Of a stretch of 64,000 nucleotides of DNA, positions 47,380 through 64,000 are shown piece by piece. The position numbers and the translations under genes are program-made. How positions within the stretch are numbered: the stretch's first letter is position 1; every line of letters begins with the position of its first letter. Source of the DNA: Muscardinus avellanarius. Its lineage: Eukaryota; Chordata; Mammalia; Rodentia; Gliridae. Under the pieces are notes generated by a model. That model did no database searches. It saw only the letters and a list, made by a program, of their open reading frames with translations, and had not been told where the DNA came from. The stretch lies in the NCBI GenBank assembly GCA_963383645.1, contig OY726567.1, forward strand, positions 64,325,234 to 64,389,233, read 5' to 3'.

Positions 47380-50300
47380 CTAACTATAATATTAGTCATT
47401 TTGCCTATTCCTACTTAGCCTACTGACATTTTGCTTCAAGGGGATAAACTTTTGAAATGAATATATACTAAGCAGATTTACTACATCCTTGATAACTTTT
47501 ATTAATCTTATTTCACTATTGATTGGTCAAAGCCAGCTTTAGGTACAGAAAATATCTGGTTATGATCTTCATGTTATTCATCTATCAATTGGTAAAGATC
47601 ATTTTAACCATTTATTAAAACTTAATGTTAATGAAAATTAATTTATCTGATTATATTGATTTTATTAATTTTCATTTCCAGCTGGAAAAATTGGGGGGAT
47701 TTTCTTAAGTGGACAGACTGGATTCTTTCCTCCATAGTAAGTAGAGACTCTCTTGCTCATGCAAAAACAGTATTTGTAGATGCCACTAAAAACCACAAGG
47801 CCGTGTACTAGACAAGAGTAACTAGAAAGTCTATCAGACTGCATATTCTTTTATCCAACAAAATAAACTTTATATTATAGCCCAGATTCTATCTAAATTT
47901 CCTGGTAGGCTTAATATAGTTTCTGGTGCTGCATGTAGTGTCTTTGTAATTCAACAACTATGTACAAGAGTGATTAGTACTCAACATCCAATACTTGCTG
48001 CTTTTTTCCCTTTCTTACAGGCTATTCTTCCCTGTCCCGAACACCCTGTGTTTATCACACACCTCTGTGCTTACTCTTCTCTTCCAGAACTGATGGTTGG
48101 GGTAATGAGCATGCAGATAAATTGGTTTCTTTTGCTACTGCTGAAAAACAACAGACTGCCCTGCATAATAATGCAGGATCTTTACATCACACGTAAAAGA
48201 TTCCTTGGAAAAGAGCTAAACAAATACTTAAACAATGATCTATATGTCAACCTTTACATTTAAGGCCACTTACTCAGGGAGCTAATTATCGAATCCTCCA
48301 ACCTAATAAAATCTGGAAAATGGATATTACCTATTACCCTGCTTTGAGTAAACTGTTACATACATGTTTGTATTGATATCTTCTCACATTTGATATGGGC
48401 TTCTGCTCCAACTGGTAAAAGGACTAAAGTAATTTGTCAGCACTTAATAAAATGCTTTTTCCATAATGGAGATTCCTGCTCATTTAGAAACAAATAACGG
48501 TCCTGCATATACTTCCACAGTCTTCAGTCTCTTTTGTGCTAATTAAGATATAAAACATGTCACAGGATTGCCATACAGTCTTCAAGGTGAGGTTATTGAT
48601 GAGTATGCCCATCATAACTTAAAAATGCAATTAGAAAAAATAAAAAAGGGGAATGGCGTATCTGGCAAAATTCTCTGGAGCATGTAGTGCCTGATCAGGC
48701 TTCTGATCTTTCTTACTCCCTTCAAAGCCTGCAAGAATGGTCTGACGAGGTTGTTCCTTTGTATGTATGCCCCATATGACTTTTGGATTCAGTCCTTTTT
48801 ACTCTTTTTTAAATTTCCACAAGGTGATATCCTTATTGCTGCTGAATAACTCTTTGAAGAAGCTCCTGTTCAACTGCTCAATAACTCAGTTAGGATCCAG
48901 GATGCACTTGCCTAACAATGGAGGACTAGGATTTTAATAACTAAAGGACAAGTGTATGGTAGTTCTCTTGCAGCTGGCCAATATCAAAGACATTCCAGTG
49001 CAGGCAATGGCTGCTCTCAACCTCCAGGATGTCTTGGCCACAGCTCAGCCTGCTGGGGGCAGATAATAACCCTTACTAACCAAGGTTTTCAGGTCCTCAC
49101 AAATACAGGTCGAGAGCTTACTCCAAAAAATCTGTTTCTTGCCATGATTGTCATCCTCAGTCTTATGCTGACTCAAGCAGGTGCTTATCAGTATTGGGCC
49201 TACATTCTTCATCTTTTGTTGTAGGTGCCTGGCTGGAATGAACATTCTGTTTACATTCAGTAAAGGATACCCTGCTCCCACCTCCTGGGGAACAGGAACT
49301 CTGAGAAGGAGGGAAACTTTTATAATTTCACTCTGGGGTATTATGAGCCTCCTCCTCTCTGTGTGGACTCTGGGTTGGGTTTGCCTAAGGGGAATCAGGA
49401 ATGGATGTATATTTTACCTCCACAGAACCATCAGAGAATGCAAAGGGAAATGCTGAAGACTAAATCCATACAGTTTAATATGAGTCACCCCCTCTTTGTG
49501 GGCAAAGATTGGGAGCCACCCTGCCCAGTGTTTACATGCATTAACTTTCTTTATTCTTAGACTCAACTTTTATTTGGTGTAAGTAATATCTAGTACTGAA
49601 ACATATTTGTTTGTGCATAATCATACACTTACAGATTTGGGTCCTCAGGGGAGTTTCCTTACCAAATACACAGAGCTAAATAGCAGTTGTACTCACTTTA
49701 CATCTTCCTTTGGTATAAACTGGAGATTTCAATCCACAGATTTCTCTTCTCAGCTACCTGGATGGATTGATTACAGATAGGACCACGTGAAACAAAAATG
49801 GACCTCAAAGATTATACCTCAGGCCACCCTCAATGGTAATTATGGAATTGGCTGCTGCCTCTGCTACCATTGAACTTTGGACTGGAAATTTTTCTGGCAC
49901 AAAAAACTCAGCATCTACTTTGTCTTTTTCCCAATGCATCTATACACCAGTTACTGCTTTTGTTGAGGTTCCTTTTGTATTAGCTGTGGGCAAGTTGCTA
50001 TCTCATTATAATGAAAACCTGGCTTCTTGTGGCAACTGTCAACTGTACTTGTGTATCATCAACTGTTTTTCTCACTATGTTGATGTAATTGTACTAAGAT
50101 CTCATAGCAGTATATGGCTTCCTCTCTCTTTGACAGCCTTGGCCAGCATCACCTAGGATTGCACTTGTAGTTCATCTTATTAAAAATTGGGCCAGAGAGC
50201 CAAAAGGTTTGTTAAATAGGTAATACTAGCTATTCTAGGATTGATTGTCATTGTAAGCACTGCTTCTGTTGCTGGAGTCATCCTACATTCCTCCACACAG

Positions 50301-50800
50301 ACCAAAGAGTTTGTAGAAAAATGGCATAAGGATTCTCATAATCTTTGGGCAAAACAAAATTTAATTGAGAAAGAGCTTAGGGACAAGTTTAGATTAAGTT
50401 GTCATCTAGTTAAGTAAGCAAGTATTAGTGACTCATAGGCAAATATTACTTAGATGTGATTGCAATAGCACCCAAGTTTGTATTACTCTTCAAATGTTAT
50501 ATGCTTCTAAGCATGAATGGTATATGTTAAAAATGCATGTGTGGGATATTCGTCAAATTTGACTCTTTCTATTGGTGAATTTGCACCAGCAAATTAATGA
50601 AGATTTCTCCTCGAATTGAAAAATTCCACCTCTATGGAAGAGCTAGCATCCTGGCTGGCTAACAAATTAAGTGGAATAGATCCACGTGGTTATTTGCAGA
50701 GTCTAAGTACACATAGCTTAAGCTGCAGGGCGAAGGCATTGGTTTTAAGTCTATTCCAGTACTTTTCTTTTATCTTCTGATCAAGAAGTATTTCTTGGCA
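47380..50800 (+). mobile_element. Class II provirus pol and env remnant (unit B)
   Basis: Same relic as unit A but without the 5.3-kb insertion, giving the empty site at 47,814-47,826. RNase H start, integrase (47,827-48,720), pol end and env (49,080-50,800) are recognisable in broken frames. Most stops are shared with unit A, so decay largely preceded duplication. Confidence 0.75.
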
Positions 50801-50846
50801 GAAAAGGGACTTTGAGCCCTCGTGGCTCATACCTCTATTGTATGAT

Positions 50847-51348
50847 AAAAGGGGGGAACTTTTGGGGGACAGCTGCTGACAGGCCAGTCACAAGAGTCTG
50901 TGGTCTCTCCCTAAGCTGTTTGGTTCGTGAAGAGTGGCAACCCTCTCTTGGGAATCCTCAGCCTTGTATTTGGCCTAAATTTAGTGTGTCTGTGTTCTTT
51001 CAGTTCCCCACTGCTTTGTCTTGACTGTCACATCCTTCAGTTCTGTGCATATTCTGCTGATAAGCTCCTAGCCATTTACTCTCCTAGAAGGACCTGCATC
51101 TTTGCTTGTGCTTTGAGAAGACTATGTGGCACTAGGTATATTTTTACCTGCGCAACGTGCTGTGCATGCCTGATGTGTATTGCTGATGAGGGTTTAAGAG
51201 TTCTTGGCATTTCTGTATAAGATAAATATGCTGTAGAACTTCATAATAAACACCTGTTGTGCTTCCAAGCCTCATACCCCGTGTCCTTCTTTATTTTCTT
51301 TTTCCTTACTCTCCATTCCTCATTCCTGTCCCCCTTGAGGGGTCACCA
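50847..51348 (+). mobile_element. Polypurine tract and 3' LTR of class II provirus (unit B)
   Basis: Twin of 9,946-10,447. LTR from about 50,863, AATAAA near 51,245. Confidence 0.7.
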
Positions 51349-51349
51349 C

Positions 51350-52430
51350 ACTTTTGCGAAAACTTGAATCTAAGTGTGTGGATTTCTTTGAGTCTACTAC
51401 TCTGCTCCACTCGTCTATGTGTCTCTTTGAGTGCCAATCCCATGCTGCTTTTATTAGTATAGCTTTCTATGATAGTTTGAATCAGTTATGCTTCTTGTTG
51501 CTGAGAACTACTGTGGCTATTCTGGGTTTTTGTTGTTCCAAATGAATAAGAACTGATTTTTCTACGTAAGGAATGACTTTGGTCATTTAATGGGTATTGT
51601 ATTGAATCTCTAGGCCACCTTTGAAGAATGGCCATGTTAACGATATTTATTCTGCCTATTCAATAACGTTGAGCAGGGCGTGTTGGTGAACACTTGTAAT
51701 TCCAGCATTTGGAAGTGTGAGACAGGAGGATTGCAGTTGGAGGACAGCCACAGCTACTACTTAGTGAGGCCCTTTGCAATTCATTAAGAACTTGTTTTAA
51801 AATAAAGAACAAAATAAAGAATAAAGAATAGAGCTGGGATGTAGCACTAAGGGAGAATGCCCCTGAGTTCAATCTCCAGTGTCAAGAAAAAATTTGTAGT
51901 GCCAATTTTTTGACATTTAAGTTTTTAATGTCATTTCAGTTTTTGACAAGCATGGGATGTCCTTCCATCTTCTAAAATCTTTTTCACCTTCTCTTTTCAG
52001 TATTTTATAATTTTCCACACAGAGTTTTTTTTACCTTTATGGTTAGATTTCTTTCTTTTTTTTTTTTTTTTTGTGGTACTGGGGTTCCTGGAATCCCTTC
52101 TAACTCCGGGCTACACTCCCAGACCTTTTTTTTATATGTTTTTATTTGGAAACAGGGTCTCTGAAGCCAGCGCACGCAGCTGGCTTCGAACCTGCGCGAT
52201 CCTCCTGTCTCTGCCTACCAAGCACGGGGATTACAAGCGTGCGCCACCACGCCCGGCTAGATTTATTTCTAAGCTTTTCTCTAGGCTAATCGTAAATACA
52301 ATGGAATATTATTTTTAAAAATTAGTTTTTGTCAAGGATTCCCATTTCATTTTGAAATTAGGCACACTTTTATATACTCACCAGACTTATTTTATATTAT
52401 TTCCTTTATATTGCTTTTTTGTTTTGTTTT
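51350..52430 (-). mobile_element. Antisense L1 ORF2 fragment with SINE (unit B)
   Basis: Equivalent to 10,450-11,300. The shared SINE is at 51,667-51,890 and the unit B-only SINE is at 52,057-52,257. Confidence 0.65.
52057..52257 (-). mobile_element. SINE, unit B only
   Basis: T-tail and CpG-rich body, flanked by TAGATTTMTTTCT (52,044-52,056 and 52,258-52,270). Unit A has the empty site near 11,145. Confidence 0.9.
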
Positions 52431-54180
52431 TGTTTTTGTTTTTGTAGTACTGGGAATTGAACTCAAGAGTGTTTTTCATCTAATTTATACATGAGAACTT
52501 TTTTTAAATTTTGAAATAGGATCTCAGCAATGATAGCTTTTATAAATTGCTGTGGCTGGCTTCAAAACTGTGATCCTCCTGTCTCAGCCTCCGAAGGACT
52601 GGAATTACATATGTGTATCACCATGTCTGGCTTATTTTTTTCTTAATCCTAAAAAGTACATTTTGACTGGACATTTTGGTAAGGACCTATACTATGATGT
52701 GTAGAAGGTAGAGGCAGAATGATCACAAGTTCAAGGCCAGCCTTGGTATCTTAAAAAAGTAATGGGTCACAATTTTGAAAATTAAAAGGATGTGGATGTA
52801 GGCTAGTGTTAAAACTCCAGTAGGTCTAATTCCCACCAGTGTGAAACAATTCATCTTGAGTTAAATACACTAGTATATATATTTTATATGAATGAAAACA
52901 AAAAAGTGGTGTTTAATCAACTGGAACCAAAAATGAACATGTATAAAGAAATGTACTAGGTAAATGTTTCAAATAGTAACTCAACTCAGTATGGCATCTA
53001 ATTCTATTGGGAATCAGAATAGAAGAAATCACAAACACAGTAAAGAAGTTTCTGCCAGAGTAGAGGGCTCATTTTCCCCAGGGAGGAAGACGCACAACAC
53101 ACTACAGCCAGCATTTCATCTATTAGGTCTACCAAACAAAAAGGGTCAGGGTTTTTGTAGGGTAATAATCAATTCTGGCTGTTCCTAAAGAAGGCAAGAT
53201 GGAGACTTCTTTCTCAGCATAAAAGAATGTAAGTTAAAATTATATCACGTGGTATGCTGACGTGCATGTCCATATCCATCGTGTATACAAGGAGATTCTG
53301 AATCTGGTCCTCACTTGTCCTCCATATTCTCATAAGACTCATTCATAATTGTACTAAAATATCACTTTTATTATAAAAATTACAATGTCCATTCATTCAA
53401 ATACAACTTATATGGGTGATATTCTTCAAGTTATTTGTAATGTCATTTTTCCAGAAAAGAGAATACGAGAGAAGTAACAACATGTTACCCCATAATGTGG
53501 GGTTGGCACCTATACTGGTCCTTTTCACCAAAGTCTGAAAGAAGTGGAAGCATTTCATGTTTCTGTGATGATATCCTACATTTATTGAATTTTAATATTA
53601 AAACATCAGTTTACACAGTGATATTATATAAATAAAGCAAAATTAGCACAGTCTAAATGAAGCAGTTTAAAATACTTTGTATTCCGCTCTGTTAAAATAC
53701 AGATGGCACACACTAAAACAATATTTTTTTCTCAAAGAATGTCAAATTTTGCATTTTCTGTTTTTGCTACACAAATTTATAATGTTAGTCAATATTGAGA
53801 AAAAATATTTCTAGATTCTTTTCAAAGAGTTGCTTCGTTCTCTAGTATCTGAAGATTTTAAAAATTTCTACCAACAAAGATTTTTCAAGGACTGCAAAGG
53901 ACTTCTATACTGAACATTCTCCAGAATTTTTATAGAAAACAAAGTCTTTTTCACTCTAAAAAGAATTGGTAAAATGGTTTGTTGCGCATTCACAATTTGT
54001 TTCTTACCTTAAGAAAGAAGCAAAGTGTCCAGACTCACACAAGTGGTTGAGTGGCCTCATGATTACAATTCAACTGCTGCCTTTTTCTTTTGCCATTAAC
54101 CTGTTATCTTTAGAGTTAAAGAACAAGGAAAATATGTACTACCTAGTTATATTTGTAGGGCTTCTTTCCAATATGTTTTC
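52430..54180. other. SINE and 3' flank of KZNF copy B
   Basis: An old antisense SINE to 52,632, then non-coding sequence equivalent to 11,641-13,135. No gene supported. Confidence 0.55.
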
Positions 54181-54755
54181 TCTGATGTACTACAAAAGTT
54201 GAATTTTGAGAAGATTTACTATATTCTTTAAATTTGTAGGGTTTCTCTCCAATGTAGATTATCTCATATTTAAATAGAGATGAGGAACAAGAAAAATCAT
54301 TACTACATCTTTTACATTTGTCTAGCTTTCGCTACAGCGTGGATTCTCTAGTGATCTTACAGAGTTGAGTTTTGAGCAAAAGCTTTACTGTATTCTTTAT
54401 ATTTGTAGAGTTTTTCTCCAGTGTGAATTCTCTAATGTTCACTGAGAGTTGAGTTGTGAATAAAAATTTTACTACATATTTTATATTTGTAGGGTTTTTC
54501 TCCTGTGTGGATTCTCTTATGCCTTATTAGTTTTGTGGTATAGGAAAAAGAATTACTGCACTCTTCACATTTGTATATTTTTTTCTCCATTGTGGGCTCT
54601 GATACTATGCGATTTGAGGTTTTAGCAAATTTTTACTGGATTTTTTATATTTGTATATTTTTTCTCCTGTGTACATCCTATTATGAATATTTAGATATGA
54701 GAAATGGGGAAAAGATTTACTGCATCCTGTAAATTTGGAGGGATTCATATATACT
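54180..54755 (-). pseudogene. Decayed C-terminal zinc fingers of KZNF copy B
   Basis: The same broken fingers as 13,140-13,655, with extra frameshifts (the open piece is only 54,605-54,829). YKYKKSSKN stands where YKCKECSK would be. It lies beyond the array stop and a shared SINE (54,780-54,983). Confidence 0.75.
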
Positions 54756-54779
54756 GTGGACTTTTCTTTTATTAATTCT

Positions 54780-54983
54780 TTTTTGTTGTTACCAAGAAAT
54801 CCAGGGGCCATTCTAACTCTGAATGACACTCCCAGCTCTATTTTTTTTTATTCTGTATTTTAAAATATGGTATCACTGATTTGCAAAGAGTCTCATCAAA
54901 TAACTGAAGCTGACCAGGAACCAAAATCATCCTGTCTCAGGCTTCAAATGCTGCGATTACCAGTGTGTGCCAACACGGCTGGC
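54780..54983 (-). mobile_element. Dimeric SINE between finger blocks (unit B)
   Basis: Twin of 13,736-13,922, without the CTTT expansion. Confidence 0.75.
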
Positions 54984-55023
54984 AACCATGGACACTTTTA
55001 TACTTTTTGAGATTTGAGTTTCA

Positions 55024-55125
<102 letters not shown>

Positions 55126-55129
55126 TTAC

Positions 55130-57409
55130 TTAACATTTGTAGGCTTCCTCTCCAGTGTGGATTCTCTGATGCTTTTTGAGATGTGAGTTCTGAGCAAAAG
55201 CTTTACTGCATTCTTGACATTTGTAGGATTTCTCTCCTGTGTGGATTCTTGCATGCCTAATTAGACATGAGGTATGGGAAAAAGCTTTACTGCATTCTTG
55301 ACATTTGTAGGGTTTCTCTCCAGTGTGGATTCTGTGATGTGATACAAGAGCTGAGTTCTGAGCAAAAGCTTTATTGCATTCTTGACATTTGTAGGGTTTC
55401 TCTCCAGTGTGGATTCTTTGATGTGATACAAGAGCTGAGTTCTGAGCAAAAGCTTTATTGCATTCTTGACATTTGTAGGGTTTCTCTCCAGTGTGGATTC
55501 TTTGATGTGCTACAAGAGTTGAAATTTGAGCAAAAGTTTTACTGCATTCTTGACATTTGTATGGTTTCTCTCCAGTATGGATTCTTTGATGTGATACAAG
55601 ATTTATGTTGTGAGCAAAAGCTTTACTACATTCTTTACATTTGTAGGGTTTCTCTCCAGTGTGGATTATTTTATGCACTCTAAGAGTTGAACTTTGAGCA
55701 AAAGCTTTGCTGCATTCTTTACATTTGTAGGGTTTCTCTCCAGTGTGGATTATTTTATGCACTCTAAGAGTTGAAATTTTAGCAAAAGCTTTACTGCATT
55801 CTTGACACTTGTAGGGTTTCTCTCCAGTGTGGATTCTTTTATGCACTCTAAGAAATGAAATTTTAGCAAAAGCTTTACTGCATTCTTGACATTTGTAGGG
55901 TTTCTCTCCAGTGTGGATTGTTTTATGCACTCTAAGAGTTGAAATTTGAGCAAAAGCTTTATTGCATTCTTTACATTTGTAGGGTTTCTCTCCAGTGTGG
56001 ATTCTTTGATGTGCTACAAGAGCTGAGTTCTGAGCAAAAGCTTTACTGCATTCTTGACACTTGTAGGGTTTCTCTCCTGTGTGGGTTCTCACATGCCTAA
56101 TTAGACTTGAGGTATGGGCAAAAGATTTACTGCATACTTCACATTTGTAAGGTTTCTCTCCAGTGTGGGTTCTTTTATGCACCCTAAGAGTTGAGGTATG
56201 GGAAAAAGCTTTACTGCGTTCTTTACATTTGTAGGGTTTTTCTCCACTGTGGACTTCTTTATGCTGTATGAGAGTTGACTTCTGAGCAAAAGCTTTATTG
56301 CATTCTTTACATTTGTAGAGTTTCTCTTCTGTGTGGGTTCTTTCATGCCTAACTAGATGTGAGGTATAGGGAAAAGATTTACTGCATACTTCACATTTGT
56401 AGGGTTTCTCTCCAGTGTGGATTCTTTGATGCACTCTAATAGTTGAGGTTTGAGCAAAAGCTTTACTGCATTCTTTATATTTGTAGGGTTTCTCTCCGGT
56501 ATGTGTTTTCTCATGCCTAATTAGACATGACATATGTGAAAAAGATTTATTGCATTCTTTACATTTGTAGGGTTTCTCTCCTGTGTGGATTCTTTTATGC
56601 ACTCTAAGAGTTGAAGATTGAACAAAAGCTTTACTGCATTCTTGACATTTGTAAGGCTTTTCTCCACTGTGGACTTTTTTATGCTGTATGAGAGTTGACT
56701 TCTGAGCAAAAGCTTTACTGCATTTTTCACATTTGTAGAGTTTCTCTCCAGTGTGGATTCTCTTATGCATATTTAGTTCTGAGGAAGAAGAAAAAGATTG
56801 AATGCATTCTTTACATTTGTAGAGATGCTCTCTTGTGTGGCTTACCTGATGCTGCACGAGAGTTGAGCTGTGAGTAAAAGATTCACTGCAATCTTTACAT
56901 GGGTAGGTTTTCTCTCTAGTGTGGATTCTTTGAGGGACTACAAGAGCTGAGGTTTGAGCAAAAGAATTACTGAATTCTTTACATTTGTAGCATTTCTCTT
57001 CAGTGTGGATTCTCTGATGTTCTAGAAGAGCTGAATTGCGAGTAAAGGATTTACCACATTCTTTACATTTGTTGGGTTTTCCTCTAGTTTGACTTTCCTG
57101 ATGCACATCAAGAGCTGACATATGAGCAATAGATAGACTACACTCTTGACACTTATACTGTATCTTTGCTGTATGAGATCTCAAATGTTCATCAGGATCA
57201 GAGAAGTGAGCAAAGGACTCACTGCATTCTCTGCCGCTGTGTAGGGTCTCTCCTTTGTCATCTACCTGATGTTGAGTAACCTGCAAAAACAGATTAAAAG
57301 ATTTATTACATCTCCTACATTTGCATGTTTCTCCATTAATGTTTGTTGTATTATGTTTATACAGATTTGAGGATGTATAGATTTGATGTCCTATATTTAA
57401 TTTCCTCAT
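55130..57409 (-). CDS. KZNF copy B: C2H2 zinc-finger array open frame
   Basis: A 759-codon open frame with about 26 finger units. Twenty have complete Cys2His2 sets. Degenerate units are the first three, one KEFS, one YKYKEC and one CKERS. Linkers are nearly all HTGEKPYKC. From the shared MRKLNIGHQ start it is 140 residues, or five whole fingers, longer than copy A up to the shared YKC end. Newer fingers include near-identical neighbours ([13 protein letters not shown] twice; AKISTLRVH types), a sign of recent unequal exchange. It ends at a TAA one codon before copy A's stop, made by a one-base insertion. As in copy A, the link to the KRAB domain is broken upstream, so any product would be KRAB-less or absent. 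Confidence 0.8.
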   Translation of the reverse strand: MRKLNIGHQIYTSSNLYKHNTTNINGETCKCRRCNKSFNLFLQVTQHQVDDKGETLHSGRECSESFAHFSDPDEHLRSHTAKIQYKCQECSLSIAHMSALDVHQESQTRGKPNKCKECGKSFTRNSALLEHQRIHTEEKCYKCKEFSNSFAQTSALVVPQRIHTREKTYPCKDCSESFTHSSTLVQHQVSHTREHLYKCKECIQSFSSSSELNMHKRIHTGEKLYKCEKCSKAFAQKSTLIQHKKVHSGEKPYKCQECSKAFVQSSTLRVHKRIHTGEKPYKCKECNKSFSHMSCLIRHEKTHTGEKPYKYKECSKAFAQTSTIRVHQRIHTGEKPYKCEVCSKSFPYTSHLVRHERTHTEEKLYKCKECNKAFAQKSTLIQHKEVHSGEKPYKCKERSKAFSHTSTLRVHKRTHTGEKPYKCEVCSKSFAHTSSLIRHVRTHTGEKPYKCQECSKAFAQNSALVAHQRIHTGEKPYKCKECNKAFAQISTLRVHKTIHTGEKPYKCQECSKAFAKISFLRVHKRIHTGEKPYKCQECSKAFAKISTLRVHKIIHTGEKPYKCKECSKAFAQSSTLRVHKIIHTGEKPYKCKECSKAFAHNINLVSHQRIHTGEKPYKCQECSKTFAQISTLVAHQRIHTGEKPYKCQECNKAFAQNSALVSHQRIHTGEKPYKCQECNKAFAQNSALVSHHRIHTGEKPYKCQECSKAFSHTSCLIRHARIHTGEKSYKCQECSKAFAQNSHLKKHQRIHTGEEAYKC

Positions 57410-58552
57410 TTCTGTTGGAACATTTTCTAGTATTTGTTTCTTTCAGCTCAATAAATAGTATTGTAGGTTTAAATATTTTGCCACATTGGCTGTATTTGTT
57501 AGAATGCTCACTAATGTTCACATTCTTATGCATAGTAATGGATAGAAATTGATCAATAATATCTCATTTTTTTCTCCTTTGCCATAGTACCCTCAAACAT
57601 GGGTTCTCTGAAGTTTGTCAATATTTGACTCAAACTTAACATTTTTCCATGATTTGCTGATTTGATAAGTTCTTTTTCCAATTGTAGTCCCTGGATGATT
57701 ATTTTGGAAAGGGCCCCCAATAAAGACCTTTCTTGTTTCATTGTTTATGTCAGTAATTTCATCATTCCTTATATTCTTATATCTTGGATTCCACAATAAG
57801 GTGACTGATGATTCTGAATGTCTATATATATTGCATTTATTATCATGAAGTGGAGCTAATTGTCGATAGAACAAAAATAAATTTTTGGTGAGTGATTCCC
57901 TGTAATATTCTGTATTAAGAGTTTTTATACATTTTTTTAATATCTTGTCTTGAGAAAAGTTTGAATGACAGTTTAATTCAAGGCTATATTCAGAATAGTT
58001 TAAATGAATATTGACACCATGATCTGTATCACATGTCACATATTTAAAATTTTTTTCCAAGTAAAGCCATGGTTTAAAAACTGCCACGGAGCTGGGTTTG
58101 GTAGCGCACGCTTGTAATCCCCACACTTGGAAGGCGGAGACAGGATGATTGCATAGGTTCGAAGCCAGCCACGCTGACTTAAAGAGACCCTATTTCCAAA
58201 TTTTAAAAAAAGTATTAAAATAGGTCTGGGAGCACAGCCTGGAGGTAGAAGGGCTTCCAAGAATCCCAGTACCACCAAAAAAAAAAGAAAAAAAAAAACC
58301 CTGCCATGGACAAACCTGATGTAAAGAAATGCCCAGATTTGCAAACGTAACTATCATGGGTATAATTTGTACACTGGTTATGTTCAGCATAGCATACTCT
58401 CTGTCCTTCCCACTTATCCCTCAAGGGCTGGTGTTCACTTACATGTAAATACCCATGGTCATGGTCTCTATATCTTTCAATTTTTACTGTCTGAAATAAA
58501 TCTTGTTTTTTCTCCTCTGATAAATGTCTTTCAGTATACTGAAAAGACACAC
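57410..58552 (-). pseudogene. KZNF copy B: 5' part of zinc-finger exon, broken
   Basis: Acceptor CTTTCAG sets the exon start at 58,552. The linker opens GVSFQYTERHLSEEKK as in copy A, but a 56-base deletion between two ATCATG repeats (relative to 16,883-16,944) shifts the frame near 58,358. The shared SINE (58,091-58,295) follows. Beyond it, a 177-codon frame (57,593-58,126) retains linker sequence that copy A lost (KRTYQISKSWKNVKFESNIDKL) and ends in a stop before the array. Confidence 0.75.
58091..58295 (+). mobile_element. SINE inside the zinc-finger exon (unit B)
   Basis: Same insertion as 16,629-16,825, with the same target duplication (58,076-58,090 and about 58,296-58,310). Confidence 0.9.

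Positions 58553-64000
<5,448 letters not shown>

Noticed and set aside
55267..55683. Plus-strand 138-codon open frame across the finger array, and similar opposite or shifted frames
   Set aside because: These are shadows of the minus-strand finger repeats, open only because of the repeat period.

Overview
The window is mammalian nuclear DNA, most likely from a squirrel-family rodent (ground squirrel, marmot or similar). Evidence: dense dimeric B1/tRNA-like SINEs of the kind seen in Sciuridae, rodent-type L1 elements, endogenous retroviruses, and long KRAB/C2H2 zinc-finger (KZNF) gene remains. The species is an inference; no mitochondrial or single-copy marker is present.

The main architecture is a direct tandem duplication. 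Unit A covers about 505 to at least 23,025. Unit B covers about 46,740 to the right edge. Each unit holds, left to right: an L1 3' end, a SINE, a decayed class II (betaretrovirus-like) provirus (pol, env, 3' LTR), antisense L1 debris, the 3' flank of a zinc-finger gene, its zinc-finger exon (minus strand), an intron and a KRAB-A exon. For unit A a plausible first exon (start codon plus four codons) lies at 29,506-29,520; the unit B equivalent would be outside the window. A third, older and more diverged piece of the same unit (11,455-13,045 equivalent) lies at 40,836-42,464.

The two KZNF copies keep long open finger arrays (661 and 759 codons) that differ by exactly five 28-residue fingers. 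In both copies a SINE that predates the duplication sits in the zinc-finger exon between the KRAB linker and the fingers. Later lesions differ between copies. Together these suggest KRAB-fingers pseudogenes, or arrays that could only be expressed KRAB-less.

Lineage-specific insertions separate the copies. Unit A alone carries a 5.3-kb class I retroviral RNA copy that begins at the R region, ends in poly(A) and has a 13-bp target duplication (L1-type retroposition). It also carries a probable solo LTR with a SINE nested in it, and a SINE fragment that replaced exon sequence. Unit B alone carries two SINEs at 52,057 and 62,674.

Two copies (23,669-26,558 and 43,530-46,232) of an unusual composite LINE are present. 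Each has an L1-like 5' UTR and ORF1, no sense ORF2, a captured antisense piece of older L1 ORF2, and an L1 3' UTR, with its own target-site duplication. This is the best candidate for an undescribed mobile family.

The spacer (29.7-42.5 kb) holds no intact gene. It contains a KLF4 processed pseudogene (34,540-39,625) whose 5' UTR was split by an antisense ICA1L processed pseudogene (34,951-37,024), plus SINEs, L1 fragments and simple repeats. No tRNA, rRNA or CRISPR locus was found.
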